A DNA stretch of 64,000 nt from Ariolimax columbianus (taxonomy: Eukaryota > Mollusca > Gastropoda > Stylommatophora > Arionidae), in assembly GCA_036924085.1 (NCBI GenBank), contig JAVGWX010000002.1, forward strand, positions 152,024,071-152,088,070. Reading direction: 5' to 3'. This document shows positions 22,366-35,000 of the stretch, piece after piece. Numbering within the stretch: position 1 is the first letter of the stretch; each line of letters starts with the position of its first letter. A program made the position numbers and the translations under genes. Below the pieces are notes generated by a model. That model was not told the origin of the DNA. It saw nothing but the letters and a program-made list of their open reading frames with translations, and searched no databases.

Positions 22366-23450
22366 TATGTGTCTATTCTGCCTGGATCGCTGTATCTACT
22401 TGCTGAGAGTCTGTCTGGATCACTGTACCTACTTGCTAGAAGTCTGTCTGGATCGTTGTACATACTTGCTGAGAGTCTGCCAAGATCGTTGTACCTACTT
22501 GCTGAGAGTCTGCCGAGATCGTTGTACCTACTTGCTGTGAGTCTGCCGAGATCGTTGTACCTACTTGCTGAGAGTCTGCCGAGATCGTTGTACCTATTTA
22601 CTGAGAGACTATCTGGATCGTTAAACATACTTGCTGAGAGTCTGCCGAGATCGTTGTACCTACTTGCTGAGAGTCTGCCGAGATCGTTGTACCTACTTGC
22701 TGAGAGTCTGCCGAGATCGTTGTACCTACTTGCTTAGAGCCTTTCTCGATCGGTGTACATATTTGCTTAGAGTATGTTTTGATAGTTGTTCCTACTTGCT
22801 GGGATTCTGTCTGGATCGTTGTACCTACTTGTTGAGAGTCTGTCTGGATCGATGTAGAGACTTGCTGAGAGTCTGTCTGGATCGTTGTACCTACTTGTTG
22901 AGAGTTTGTCTGGATCGTTGTACCTACTTGTTGAGAGTCTGTCTGGATCGATGTAGAGACTTGCTGAGAGTCTGTCTGGATCGTTGTACCTACTTGTTGA
23001 GAGTCTGTCTGGATCAATGTAGAGACTTGCTGAGAGTCTGTCTGGATCGTTGTACCTACTTGCTGAGAGTCTGTCTGGATCGTTGTACCTACTTGTTGAG
23101 AGTCTGTCTGGATCGGTGTACCTACTTGTTGAGAGTCTGTCTGGATCGTTGTACCTACTTGTTGCGAGTCTGTCTGGATCGATGTAGAGACTAGCTGAGA
23201 GTCTGTCTGGATCGTTGTACCTACTTGTTGAGAGTCTGTCTTGATCGTTGTACCTACTTGTTGAGAGTCTGTCTGGATCGATGTAGAGACTTGCTGAGAG
23301 TCTGTCTGGATCGTTGTACCTACTTGTTGAGAGTCTGTCTGGATCGTTGTACCTACTTGCTGAGAGTATGTCTGGCTCGTTGTACCTCTACCTGCTGGGA
23401 GTCTGCCGAGATCGGTGTACCTACTTGCTGAGAGCCTGTCTGGTATTATG
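22366..23450. repeat. Minisatellite, 33-bp unit, about 33 copies
   Basis: The unit TTGCTGAGAGTCTGTCTGGA plus TCGTTGTACCTAC repeats for about 1.1 kb. The 5' third uses the variant GAGTCTGCCGAGATCG; the rest uses GAGTCTGTCTGGATCG and alternates TTGTACCTAC with ATGTAGAGAC in irregular higher-order blocks. Because 33 is divisible by three and the unit lacks stops in several frames, it produces open frames such as (LLRVCLDRCTY)n on plus and (QQVGTTIQTDS)n on minus. There is no evidence that any is translated. Confidence 0.97.
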
Positions 23451-23647
23451 TCGGTTCAGTCTGGTGTGAATTGAATGTTTGGAGGGGTAGGTCATCTGCA
23501 AAGTCCAGGTATTAAAATTGTTCAAACAAAATCCAATGGATTACATTTTTCTAATTGATTGTAATTTTGTCATAATCGACTTAACTGCCAGCGAGAACAG
23601 GAACCCCGTTTTTAATGTTAAACGATTATCGAGAATTAAAACGATTA
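23451..23647. other. No feature recognised
   Basis: Unassigned spacer between the 33-bp array and a SINE. Confidence 0.4.
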
Positions 23648-23890
23648 TAGGGGTCAGTGGTTAAGTGATACGGCCCATACACCGAAGGTGTTGGGTTCGA
23701 TCCCCATCACAGCACCGGCCGTTACCCTGCGATAGCAAACCCTTAGAAAATGCAAGAGGAAGCAGATCCTTACATAAAATACATGCTGAAGTCGGATTCC
23801 CTGGGCCGACAAGCGCAAAATAGAAAAACAGTGCAACGCACATTGCCTTTGGGGATTAGATAAATAAGGCGAACGCAAAAATTCAAAAAG
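23648..23890 (+). mobile_element. tRNA-derived SINE, family B
   Basis: The head has an A-box-like GTGGTTAAGTGATACGG and a textbook B box GGGTTCGATCCCC at about 23694-23706. The body includes TGCTGAAGTCGGATTCCCTG and AACAGTGCAACGCACATTGC before an A-rich end. A decayed relative is at 37838-38040. The spacing of the A and B boxes is tRNA-like, but no acceptor stem closes, so it is not a functional tRNA. Confidence 0.78.
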
Positions 23891-24126
23891 AAAAGATGAA
23901 AAGGTTAAAAGATTGTTATTCGTACAAAACTGTACACTACATGTCCTCATGCGTCCGATGTCTTATGCTGGTGAGCAGTTGTAGAATCTCATAGTGCCTT
24001 AGTACTTTCTAATGTGTGTACCTTTCCTAGCTATCCAAGTTGATTTTATTTGGTGAATTAATCTTCTTTATAATGTATTTTCCCACACGTATGTACAATG
24101 TAGCTATTATATGTTTACATGGTTGA
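23891..24126. other. No feature recognised
   Basis: Unassigned AT-rich sequence. Confidence 0.4.
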
Positions 24127-24345
24127 TCTTATCTTCACACGATCTATCTTATCTATTGTATCTTCTCACATGAGCTATCTTATCTTCTCACATGATCTAT
24201 CTTATCTTTATATGATCTATCTTATGTTCACATGATTTATCGTACATTCACATGATCTATCTTATCTTCAGATGATGTATCTTATATTCACATTATTCAT
24301 CTTATCTTCACATGATCTCTTGTATCTTCACATGATTTTTTTTTC
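24127..24345. repeat. Minisatellite, about 22-bp unit, roughly 10 copies
   Basis: CACATGATCTATCTTATCTT is the recurrent core, with variable last letters. Copies are moderately diverged. Confidence 0.85.
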
Positions 24346-24559
24346 TGAAACCTGCTTCCTCGTCTCTTAACTCGGTATTTTTGCAACTATAAATCTGTTA
24401 ACAAGCTGCAGTTACTGCAAAGCATTTCTCCTATGTAAAATTTAAAATCGTGTAAGTCCTCATTTTTTTTTACATCTTACATAGATAGCGTTCTCTCTAA
24501 TCTTTTGGAACACTTTATGTATTCCGTACATTTCTAATAAAATGGTAAAGCTTAATGGC

Positions 24560-24795
24560 CCACGCATCAAGGCAAGTTTTAATAGCTTCACTTGCCATCC
24601 CATCAAGCCCTGCTGCTTTTACATTCTTTAGAATGCTAATTGCTTCCCTGATCTCTTCTTTCTGGGTTTATCAAAGATAATTTTGAATTCATCTTTATCA
24701 CGAAAAATGTCAGATGAGTTGATTGACGTTGTTTGCTTTAGGAGATCTTCAAAGTATTCCTCCGATATTGTCTTTTGTTCATACAAATATATTAC
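24560..24795 (-). pseudogene. Reverse-transcriptase finger-region fragment of a LINE
   Basis: The minus strand reads ISEEYFEDLLKQTTSINSSD and, after a one-base shift, EIREAISILKNVKAAGLDGM followed by ASEAIKT. The pattern (A-G-x-D-x-(I/M) then E) is the start of LINE reverse-transcriptase domains. No catalytic motif is left. It differs in wording from the RTE-like copies in this window (KAAGVDYIPTELLQAGGE), so it is probably another family. Confidence 0.72.
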
Positions 24796-24892
24796 CCTTC
24801 GTCCCACGTTTATTTAATCTAATTGTATGTTCCTAACATTTTTATAGTAATGCCATGCATGCCTTTCAAAATTCTTATGGCCGCATTTTCTT

Positions 24893-25335
24893 CAGCGTAT
24901 GTGACCAAAATCTCAGTACAGTTTCTTATACGTCTGTGACCAAAATATCAGCATTTTTGTATGCGTCTGTGACCAGAATATCAGTACAGTATCTTAGGCG
25001 TATGCGACCAGAATATCAGTACAGTTTCTTAGGCGTATGTGACCATAATATCAGTACAGTATCTTAGGCGTATGTGACTAGAATATTTCAGTACAATATA
25101 TTAGGAGTATGTGACCAGCATATCAGCAGTGTTTCTTAGGCGTATGTGACCAGGATATCAGGACAGTTTCTTAGGCGTCTGTGAAAAGAATATCAACACA
25201 GTTTCATATGCGTCTGTGACCAGAATATCAGCACAGTTTTTGTATGCATATGTGACCAGAATATCAGTACAGTTTCTTACACGTTTGTGACCAGAATATC
25301 AGTACAGTGTTTTATGCGCCTGTGACCAACGTTTC
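24893..25335. repeat. Minisatellite, 35-bp unit, about 12 copies
   Basis: The unit GCGTATGTGACCAGAATATC plus AGTACAGTTTCTTAG is repeated with variants (GCGTCTGTGACC, AGCACAG). The last copies are more diverged. Confidence 0.93.
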
Positions 25336-26024
25336 AGTAAATTATTTCATGTCTACCTTAATGTTCTTGTCTACGTACTATGTGTCTCTTCGTGAGGCCT
25401 TTCTAAGCTTTAGCTTAGGTGACTCTAGTTAATTGTTTATGTACTAGCACTGTTTTGTTCGGTTTTGCTTTGCTCATCTATGTTTAGTTTTTGCTAGCAT
25501 ATTCGTTAGTACACATTCTTTGTGTTGCCGTTTGTTTTTAAACAAAACTTCCTCGTCTTTGGTATTCAAGATCTTTTTGCAGCTATTCCCCTAATTCATC
25601 TTTGACAATTCATTTATCAGATTGTTTCAGTACTTGAAATCAAGTCTTGCGTGTGAGGCTGAAATCGTATTTCGTATCTTCCTGTTTGATATATCCCACA
25701 TTATAGCAAGAGCGGGTGACTTGTTTTTATCTGCTAATGTGTAGTGCGAGCTTAACTCTGGTCACCACTAAATTATGGTCTAAGCCCATATGCAGCCTCT
25801 GTAGACATTCTGCAAAGATCCGACATGCATCATTGTATGGCTATGTGATAATTATGGTTGTATGTTTCATTATTGCTAGTTTATAACAGATGAATCGGCC
25901 ATGCAAAAAAAAAACAGATGGTCACGTGGAGTGACGTCCTGGGGGTCTACAACTTCAAACTCACCCGTGGATGACCGACGTTGAGGTGGGAAGGAGGCTT
26001 ACGTGAGGCCCTAGATCATCATGG
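25336..26024. other. No gene recognised
   Basis: No family seen. The block at 25850-25905 (TATGGTTGTATG...TAACAGATGA) resembles 30290-30345, so it may be a dispersed repeat. Confidence 0.4.
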
Positions 26025-28440
26025 TCAAGTTAGGTCATCCCGTAACCGATGAGGTCGTTGGGTCACATATGCGGACATCCCCACAACGCCACACCACCAC
26101 TCTCTGTCAGTAACCGCTGCCTGTGTTTCCTTTAGTCGAATATTTGGCCATTCCTTTATGTTGTCTTCCCACCTCATTTTGGGACGACCTCTTCGTCATT
26201 GGCCGTGCATCTTTCCGTGCAGGATCGTATTTGCAAGACCGTTTGATCTCGATATGCGCCCGTATAAAGCAAGCTTTCGTATTTTGACAGTTGCCAAGAG
26301 GTCTTCAAAAGGCATCATTAATGGTGTAATTCTTTTTCTTATTTCCTCATTTGCAACTCGGTCTTTGTAAGTGACGTTTAGAAGTCTTCGGAAACATCTC
26401 ATCTCAAAGCCTATGCCCTCTGCTGCAGGTCCGCTGTAATTGTCAATGTCTCATAATTATAAAGGAACATTTACAGGACCAATGTACGAATTAATATGAT
26501 TTTCATGCATAAGGATAACCGTTTATCTAACTATATTTTTTTAAGCCGTGAAAACGCAGCTATTGTCTGTGCTATGTTGGCCAATACCTCACAGTTTGAT
26601 CCTTTATCACTGACAATCGAACCCAAATATGCCTGACTATTTCGAGTCCCTGGTCATTAGTTTGAATCCGACAGTGATCATTAGTTGTGTCTTTCCAGCG
26701 CTAATATCCATACCATAGTCAAGAGCTGTTTCACCGAGCGTATGACCCATTCATGTAATTCTTTGTCATCTGCAAAACGAAGGTTGGTAATCGTTCAATT
26801 CCCTATCATGACAGTACCATCGTGACTTCCAAGATCCTCATGTATAATTCCCTCGAGGAATATGTTGACACGTGTTAGAGAGAGTGTACAGCCCTGTCTC
26901 ACACCCACCGATGTGCCATACATGTTCCCCCGCCTCCAATTCACAACAATTGCGATGGATGTCTTGTCATACAGCTGTTCAAGGACATGTACAATATTTC
27001 CGTAGATGTTTTACCTCTTCGTGGTTGCCTATAGTGTTTTATGCCATACCTTATCAATGGTCTTCTTGAACTCGACAAAAACATGAGATAATGTTTGCTG
27101 ATGTCATATATTTCTCGTTTAGCAGTCTTAAATTAAATTTATGTTCCGTAGTGCTTATTCCCTGTCTGAACCCTGCCTGTTCCTCAGTAATGATGTTCTT
27201 CCCCTGGGGTATCAATATGTCGAAGATTATTCTAAACATGACCTTGCTGGGGTGGTTGATGAGACTTATTGTGTGGTATTTTTGGCACAGCTTTAGGTTT
27301 TCAGACTTAGGTAACGGTATAAACATCGATTTTGTGAATAAGTCCAGTCAGTTTCTCGTCGCCCATATTTTGTTACAGATTTGTGTCAGGCCAGGCCTTT
27401 TAACACTACCTCCCCACCTGCCTGCAAGAGCTCTGTTGGTATATAGTCTACGCCGGCCGCCTTCCCTCTACTAAATGTCTTTACTGCTGCACCTACCTCC
27501 TCCTTCGTTATGTGTTGGAGGGATTGTTTTCCCAGGCTCGTCCCGTCCCTAATAGTTGTATAACGCATAACAGCACTCTGCCCATTGTGCCAGTATGCCA
27601 TTGTCTTCTTGAGGCACTTGCCGCTTATATCCAGAATCATATAGCTCTTTCCTTGTCTAGGTGGTACCAGTTGTTTGACCACATTGTATGCTCATTTAGC
27701 GTCACGTATGTCTAATATCTCTCATTGCTCACATATACATGCTTCTTTTGCCTCTCTAATTTTTTTTGGTATCGCTAGCTTGACTTCTTTATACCCACCG
27801 ACCTCATCAGGAGAATGATTTTGGCTTTTTCAGTGATGTTCTGTCACAACGTTCTATAAATTATTTGGTCAGCCATAGCCTCGTTTTTGTGTGGTGGCAT
27901 CCCATGATCCGTGTTGCTGTATCTATTAGAGCTGAGCTAATAGGCTATGTAACTGTATCAGTAACCAGTCCATCTCTGAGAACCAACAATGGAGCAAATC
28001 TTCCTCCTACCCTCGATTGGATCATGTCAATGATTCTTGTGTCTTTTAGTTTGCCCAGGTGAAACGTTAGTCTTGTTACTTCTTCCTTTGCGACTGTCTT
28101 CAATCCCATGCGCATAGTCATCACAACAAGATCGTGGTCGTCTTCTCTATCCGTTCCTGCTAAATGTGTCTGTGATGATGCTAGATCGAAACCTCCTCTC
28201 GACCAGTATACAATAAATTGGCCGTGTACATCATTGTCTGGGTTATGTCATGTCCAACTTCTAGACGTCTTGTTGTACCCATACGTATTTGCCACCAACC
28301 GCTCATTGTATTGAGCAAATTATAGGAGTTCTAGGCGCAGGTCATTAGTTTCATTGTTTCTGTATGAATCACATGTGCATCTCCAGGCATGGACTGTATC
28401 TTCTTCAATGTTTGCGTCTTAATCCCCCTGAACTTCCATT
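26025..28440 (-). pseudogene. RTE-like LINE: endonuclease end, reverse transcriptase, C-terminal tail
   Basis: This is the longest RTE-like remnant on the minus strand. From the 5' end it holds the last third of an APE-type endonuclease (about 28380-27960: ANTYGYNKTSRSWT, the catalytic SDH-type motif as DDHDLVVMTMRMGLK, then RVGGRFAPLL). The linker follows at about 27900-27700. The polymerase fingers have GKAAGVDYIPTELLQAGGE (27386-27682) and EEQAGFRQGISTTEH (27054-27326), followed by a decayed palm. The C-terminal tail has DLLATVKIRKLALYGRISRS (26196-26402). Stops and shifts occur throughout, so it is inactive. The Asp-Asp-His in place of Ser-Asp-His at the endonuclease site is a further lesion. 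Confidence 0.88.
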
Positions 28441-29577
28441 ATGTCCTTATTTGGCGTGTTGGTAATAAGACTCTAAAGTTGATCTAAGAATTATTCTTTT
28501 TGACGATCTGCTTATTCAGTGGGTATGTTTCACTGTATTAACATGGTACACCAGACAAACTAGTGAAATGAGTTTACTCAACGTTTGACTGCTAGCATCA
28601 GACATAAATGCCTTATTGAATATCATGATTTGGAGATTAGAGAGAGGTCATAGTACACGTATGTTGTCTGAAGCATTTTAAGCATACTATTGTGCTTTAC
28701 TATTTTTTTAATTGCTCTTGTCTGTCAAAGTTGTTTCGTGATCATACATCTGGTCCTTCTACGTGACCGAGATAGAGTGTATGTAGATATAAGTGTCACG
28801 TTCAAATAGAAACCTTCCAATCAAATATGTTTGTTTTACATGCTGTATTATAAACGGCGAATAGTAACATTAGTAACAGCAATCACATATCTGCGGGATA
28901 GGTAACACCAACAACAACAACAACAGACATAACGGAAGGTCTTTGAGACAAGGTGGAGATGAGAAGAACAAGTTATAATTAAAAAACGCATATCAATTTA
29001 AACAAACATGCATTGGATTAAAACCCAAAAGTGCAAAGGCCAATGAAACAGCTGAAGTCGCATAGGCCAAGTACAAGAAGAAAATAAGCCATAGGACAGT
29101 GTGTTGATCGTCCATTTTAGTCATATGTTACAAGTATAAACCGTATTGGATACTTCCAAATTAACTTTTTATACACTTGATCTTGTCACAAGATTTTCAT
29201 ATCTTCTTTCTACTCCAACAGCCATACAAGCAAGATTGGCTTTGTTTAAGAAATCCAGATTGTAGTCATTTGGTTTTTGTATTGTAATATCTTCTCAATT
29301 ACGTTTTTTGACGCTCATTTTAAAACGTTAGGTTCACTCTAGAAAACCATTTCTGTATTGTGATGTGTGTATGAACATTCATTGCTTAAGATAAACATCC
29401 CTAAGGCAATATGACTTCAGCACAAATGTTGGAGAGGCATCATTTGTCCCTTACAATGTAACATCGTTTTTGTTGTTTGTTTGTTTCTTTTGTTTTGTTA
29501 ATGAATTCTTGATTCTATGAGATCGGTTTTGAGCCGCGGTGCAAACGATTTTCTTTACTACTTTTTTATAGGATACT
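28441..29577. other. No gene recognised
   Basis: AT-rich with a short (AAC)n run near 28908-28925. No coding family seen. Confidence 0.45.
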
Positions 29578-29779
29578 ACTATCGTTGCTACTACTACTAC
29601 TTCTGCAGCTGCTGCTATCACTACTACTATTACTACTAATATCACTATTTCAACTACTACCACGACTAATACTGCTACTACTACTACTACTACTACTACC
29701 ACGACTAATACTACTACTAATACTACTACTACTACCACGACTACTACTACTACTACTACTACTACCACGACTAATACTG

Positions 29780-29810
<31 letters not shown>

Positions 29811-29893
29811 CACGACTAATACTACTACTAATACTACTACTACTACCACGAATACTACTACCCCAACAACTACAACTACTACTACTACTGCTG

Positions 29894-29943
<50 letters not shown>

Positions 29944-29945
29944 GT
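29578..29945. repeat. (TAC/CTA)n trinucleotide microsatellite
   Basis: About 360 bases of CTA repeats broken by recurrent CCACGACTAATA interruptions at roughly 60-base spacing, so the array has higher-order structure. It yields poly-Leu and poly-Val open frames, which are artefacts. Confidence 0.96.
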
Positions 29946-31019
29946 TTCTTCTGCCGCTGTTTTTTCTTCCGCTGTTTCTTCTACCGCATTTTCAACTGCT
30001 TATCATGCAACTACTATTCCGCTAAAGGTTTCCAGAACTTGCCCCAGAAGGTCATGACTGAATTGAATGAAAATTAGTTTTCTTGTAAACATGTATGCGA
30101 AATATTATTACAGACGGATCGGCAAGGTATGCCAATACACAATTTATAGACATTGTTTCCAAGTCATACTGCTTGGCCGTATATAAATTAATCGGCTGTT
30201 AGATTATAGATTATAGTCTCAAGCCACAGCAATCCTGAAAAGATCATACATATACCATTGTTTGCATATGTGGTAATTCTGGTTGTATATTGTATGATCA
30301 CTAGTTGTTGTATGATCTGGTTGTATGATCGCTAACAGATGAGTAAACCATGCCGGATAACAGAAAGATACGTCGAGTGACGTTGCTAACAAATGTGAAT
30401 CGTGTATATATTAGTAAATAAAGATAGATTATTTATCTAGAATTGCCACAAACTGTTACCAAACAGACGAGAGAAATTTAAGAACTGGAATATGTTGTGG
30501 AATGACAACAGTTTTTTTAGACAATTAACCAAGAATCTTCAGACGTAAAAAAATGTTAACTCATCTTTTACGTATACACTTAATGTTGCACTGTATGTCA
30601 TGGCAAAGGACGAAAACACACAGCTCACAGAAATTCTGAAGCTAAATAATTAAGAGTCTAACAAAATCTCTTCAGGCTATTGATATCATCCAAAGCGTTT
30701 TACAATTATATTAATTAGCAGAAGCGAGATGAAATATGAAACGAACAAACGAAACAGAGGAATCATTAAAACATATTGTAAACTACTAACCCTGATATGA
30801 AAGAATCATCGAACTCATTTTGATAAGAGATCAAAGCAATGCGGTTAAGAGACGATAGCTCTAATCCAACGTCAATAATTAATGACAAAAATGGATCACC
30901 AATATTTGCGACGGCAGTGTTAAAAAATAGTTTTTCTTTATCTTCTAAACACAACAGGGGTTATTAGCCTTACGATCCACAACAACAAGCATTATACATG
31001 GAAACAGAGATATTATTTC
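29946..31019. other. No gene recognised
   Basis: AT-rich. The block near 30290-30345 is shared in part with 25850-25905. No coding family seen. Confidence 0.4.
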
Positions 31020-32440
31020 GAGAACTAATAAAGAAGCTTTCAAGAAAAATTCAAGAAAAAGTCACCCGAAAAGGAAGGTATAACATATGATGCAATTCGA
31101 GGTTATCGGAAGACATGAATGGGATGAATACTGAGAATCATTGCACATGCATAACATGAAAGAAGCGTTCTAGACAACTTGCAGCATACTGCTACTGTGC
31201 CAATTTTGGAAGAAAAAGGCAATAAAAGAATATATGATACTTACATGAGTATATCGCTATTAAGTCACACTGGGTAAATACTGCAACAAAGAATAAGGCT
31301 ATTTTCGAACGTCATTTAAGCGCAACACAATTTGGATTTTGTGAGGTTATTAGCTGCACTGACGACGTATTCACCTTAAGGAAATACGCGAGAGGACAAT
31401 ATCTGAGGTATTTCAAACATACCGTTATTAATTAAGGATAACATGTCGATCATGTAGTTACGAATACACGAATAATAAGAATTTGGAAGAACTACGAAAC
31501 ACGAGGACAACTTTGATAATGTGAGAGTGATGTACTATATAAATACAAATGTAATGAAAACACTTAACGGAGTCACACGTGGTTTTGAAATAAACACAGG
31601 AATACGATATGGTTCTATGTATTTACCATTACTGGTCATCATTTACATGAACAAGATAATAACAGATCCAGCAAAACTACAACCCAGAAATGCAATCCAA
31701 CACACTAAATGCACTACTCTTTGATGACGAACACAGGCAGAAATTCACAGAAGAAGATATACTATATAATCACATCAAAGCGATATGCAATCTGTGAAAG
31801 ATGTAGCTTGAAGATTAGCACATCAAAGATCTCAGCTTTAATGATTAGTAGATCATTAGTTTCTGATACCATAAATGTAAATAATATCTACATCAAGCAG
31901 GTTGAGGAGCGATGGAAATTAGTTTTACAGCTGATGGAATGATTGATAGAGAAAGTACTTGGTCCCACAAGTACTGTCTGTGACATATCAATTGTCACCA
32001 CTGTTCCAACTCCCGAACATCAAAATGTCCTGTAAACAGCAACAGACAAACATCGTATTTGCACAAACTTGGTGCTACCATTGCGTATCCTTGACGCAGG
32101 AGAGGAACATTTCATCGTGGCAAATGAAAAATCGTTAAAAAAAGGTAATCGAGGCCACCAAGTGCGATAGAATGAAAAATGAGAACATTACAAATTTAGT
32201 CTGAACTGATCCTTGTGTTGAGAACATTAGCACATAGGAAATGCCATAGCTTGGTCATCTCACGAATATGTGGCAGATCAACTTCCTCTAATTGCTTACA
32301 CCACTTGGCGAACTGGTTGCACTGCACAAGGGAGGTCGATTGACGATATATAACTGACAGGTGAGTAATCCTATAACGGTACGGGCTTACAACAACAGAC
32401 TCAACACAATTGGCCTATAACAAACTACTTAATCTGTTGA
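31020..32440 (+). pseudogene. Strongly decayed LINE reverse transcriptase
   Basis: Plus-strand landmarks appear in the expected order but in several frames. They are SLLSHTGKILQQR-like text near 31250, TQFGFCE near 31330 (the QFGFR motif), GFEINTGIRYGSMYLPLLVI at 31584-31643 (polymerase motif B), a degenerate ALLFDDEH-like motif C near 31720, KISTSKISALMISRS near 31812-31857 (thumb), IKQVEE, and a late KCDRMKNENI then PWLGHLTNMW-like tail near 32165-32275. Many stops separate these. This is an old element unrelated to the near-intact families here; the clade is unknown. Confidence 0.68.
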
Positions 32441-33690
32441 CGACGCTCAGGGTCACACATTGATGGAAACTCAACTGAACTGAATCCAACTCAATCAAAA
32501 TATGATAAACAACAAGTATTATATTGCTATAGGACAGCTGACCAGGCACGCCAATGTACTTGTACCTATGATGCACATGGGAAGCTTGTCGTCTTCATTC
32601 GAGTTAAGTGTGTCAGCCAGTGTAATAGATGACAAATCCCAGCAAGTTGGTGGATGTAGCAGTTTTTTGATGCGAGGTCTGGTCTCATATGACCGTAATG
32701 CCCAATCTTAGCACGGTCGACTGCTACACATAAGATCACTGTGAGAAGTCGTATGATGCGTCATCATGCGCTCTTTTATTTCATACTGCTCTGTTTCTTT
32801 GCTCCTTGACGATGATGTTTTGCTCAGCGATATCAGCATCGTCTGTGATGATTTCGCCTCAACTGCAATGTTTTTTGTTTTTTTTGGAGAAGCGTATGCG
32901 TACTCAGTATGTTTGACGTATCAAGAATGTCCGTGTTAGGTACTGTGTCCTCTTACCTAATCCTAGGCAGCGCACTGAAACAGCTCACGGGGAAACGATA
33001 TTGTTGTATGGCATTTCTGATATGAACTGTCCATATTTTTAAGGTAAGCATCAACATGGCAAACAATACAACATGCTACGCTTTAATTTTTATTTCGATA
33101 CTGATGCCTTGTTAGTTCTAGACGTTTGCTTGTTTTCTCCAAAAGTCGTCGCTTGCTTTTGCAATCCCAGTGACGATATTTAGTTCACTTGTTTGAAGAC
33201 GTTGGTTTGCACAAAGCGATGTTTAGTTATTTGTAGGGCTTCAGGGGATTGGACTGGAAAAAATGTGTAATTGTTCCTCGTTGTTGGTTGCAAGAGCAAC
33301 ATTATTGAACACCACTGAAATCTTGGCCATGATGAATTGTATATCGTGTTATGATCAGGTGTTAAATGCGCAATCGTTAACGAACATGAGATCCAAGATA
33401 GTGACTTCATTTACTTTTACGTAAGACTTCAATGGTCTCGGATTGGAAAGATGATTCTCTGTCATGTACGTGATATACGTGTCAGTAGCAGCACCACGTA
33501 CAGCTTGAGAGAGCATTGCTGCAAATTCCGGGATAAAGAGAAACAATGCTGGAAGAAAAACATGTTATGCACAGCTGATAATTGGGAAAGCAGAGATAAT
33601 TCTCTTTCGTGCAGAACTCAAACCATTATGCCATCATAACATTAGCGGTCTACTCTACTATCCAAGCAAGGAACTACCGCTTAGAAAGAG
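32441..33690. other. No gene recognised
   Basis: No family motif in short open frames on either strand; no tandem array. Confidence 0.4.
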
Positions 33691-34290
33691 GTTGCTTCTG
33701 TGGTAGATATAGTCCATGAAGTGTTACTGGTTAGAATGATGTTGCTTCTGTGGTAGATATAGTCCATGATGTGCTACTGGTTGGAATGATGTTGCTTCTG
33801 TGGTAGATATAGTCCATGATGTGCTACTGGTTAGAATGATGTTGCTTCTGTGGTAGATATAGTCCATGAAGTGTTACTAGTTAGAATGATGTTTTTTCTT
33901 TGGTAGATATAGTCCATGATGTGCTACTGGTTGGAATGATGTTGCTTCTGTGGTAGATATAGTCCATGATGTGCTACTGGTTAGAATGATGTTGCTTCTG
34001 TGGTAGATATAGTCCATGAAGTGTTACTGGTTAGAATGATGTTTTTTCTTTGGTAGATATAGTCCATGATGTACTACTGGTTAGAATGATGTTGCTTATG
34101 TGGTAGATATAGTCCATGAAGTGTTACTGGTTAGAATGATGTTGCTTCTGTGGTAGATATAGTCCATGAAGTGTTACTGGTTAGAATGATGTTGCTTCTG
34201 TGGTAGATATAGTCCATGATGTGCTGCTGGTTAGAATGATGTTGCTTCTGGGGTAGATACAGTCCGTAATGTGCTACTGGTTAGAATGAG
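33691..34290. repeat. Minisatellite, 50-bp unit, 12 copies
   Basis: The unit GTTGCTTCTGTGGTAGATAT plus AGTCCATGATGTGCTACTGG plus TTAGAATGAT repeats every 50 bases. Variants (GAAGTGTTACTGG; GTTTTTTCTTTGG) recur in a block of four units, showing that multi-unit segments were duplicated. Confidence 0.97.
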
Positions 34291-34429
34291 GCTGCTCCAT
34301 TCGGTGTTTGCATATTATATATAATTGCTACTACATAGAAACATGATGTAGCGAGTATTCCTCTAGACGGATGGGAAGACGAATCATTTTTTTGTTGTTG
34401 TTATAGTGAGATCGTGTGTAATACACAAG

Positions 34430-35000
34430 CTTGTCAGGCGGAGTCCGTGGATGTTGCATTTCTCAATTGAAAATGCAAATTGTCCCCTCTCGAGGCTTGT
34501 GAATAGACCCCCACTCTAGCTTTGAAGTTCTCGAACCTCGGAAGTGATAAGAGGATAGAGTTCAGTTCCTCGTGGAGCTTCTCCTTAATATCCGTTGCGT
34601 TCCTCATTGCAAGACAAAGTCGCTGATCAGAGTAGTGGTATATTTGTTTCCCACTTAAAACGTTTATAGGCATGGCGTCACTGATGTCGTTTGTGGTTTG
34701 ACAAGTCGTCACACAAATGGAGATTTCATGATGAATACAATACCAGTCGTGAATCTTTCTTTGTCGTGGGATCCCCTTCAAATGAATGCCAAACTACATT
34801 CTACAGCTAATGTTTTCTGACCTTGATCAGATAGACTTGCTTTAATGGGAGTCACAATATTAAGTTTGTATCGTGTCAGTATCTTGACCGACAATGCCGT
34901 CCATCCCTCAGGTCTTTTAACGGTGCAGAAACATAGTGTACGGGTAAATGTGCGGCTGTAAACCGGTGTCATTGTACTATAATCATCAAACCTTCTATCC
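34430..35000 (-). pseudogene. Possible decayed LINE endonuclease fragment
   Basis: Two minus-strand open frames (115 and 74 codons) are joined by a frame break at about 34780. The first ends KLHEELNSILLSLPRFENFK followed by ARVG, which resembles the LINE endonuclease segment that precedes and includes GDFNARVG, with the GDFN residues lost. The rest cannot be matched with confidence. It could equally be an unrecognised host sequence. Confidence 0.35.

Noticed and set aside
29451..30025. Poly-Val and poly-Leu open frames on the two strands
   Set aside because: Produced by the trinucleotide repeat; no start context or domain.
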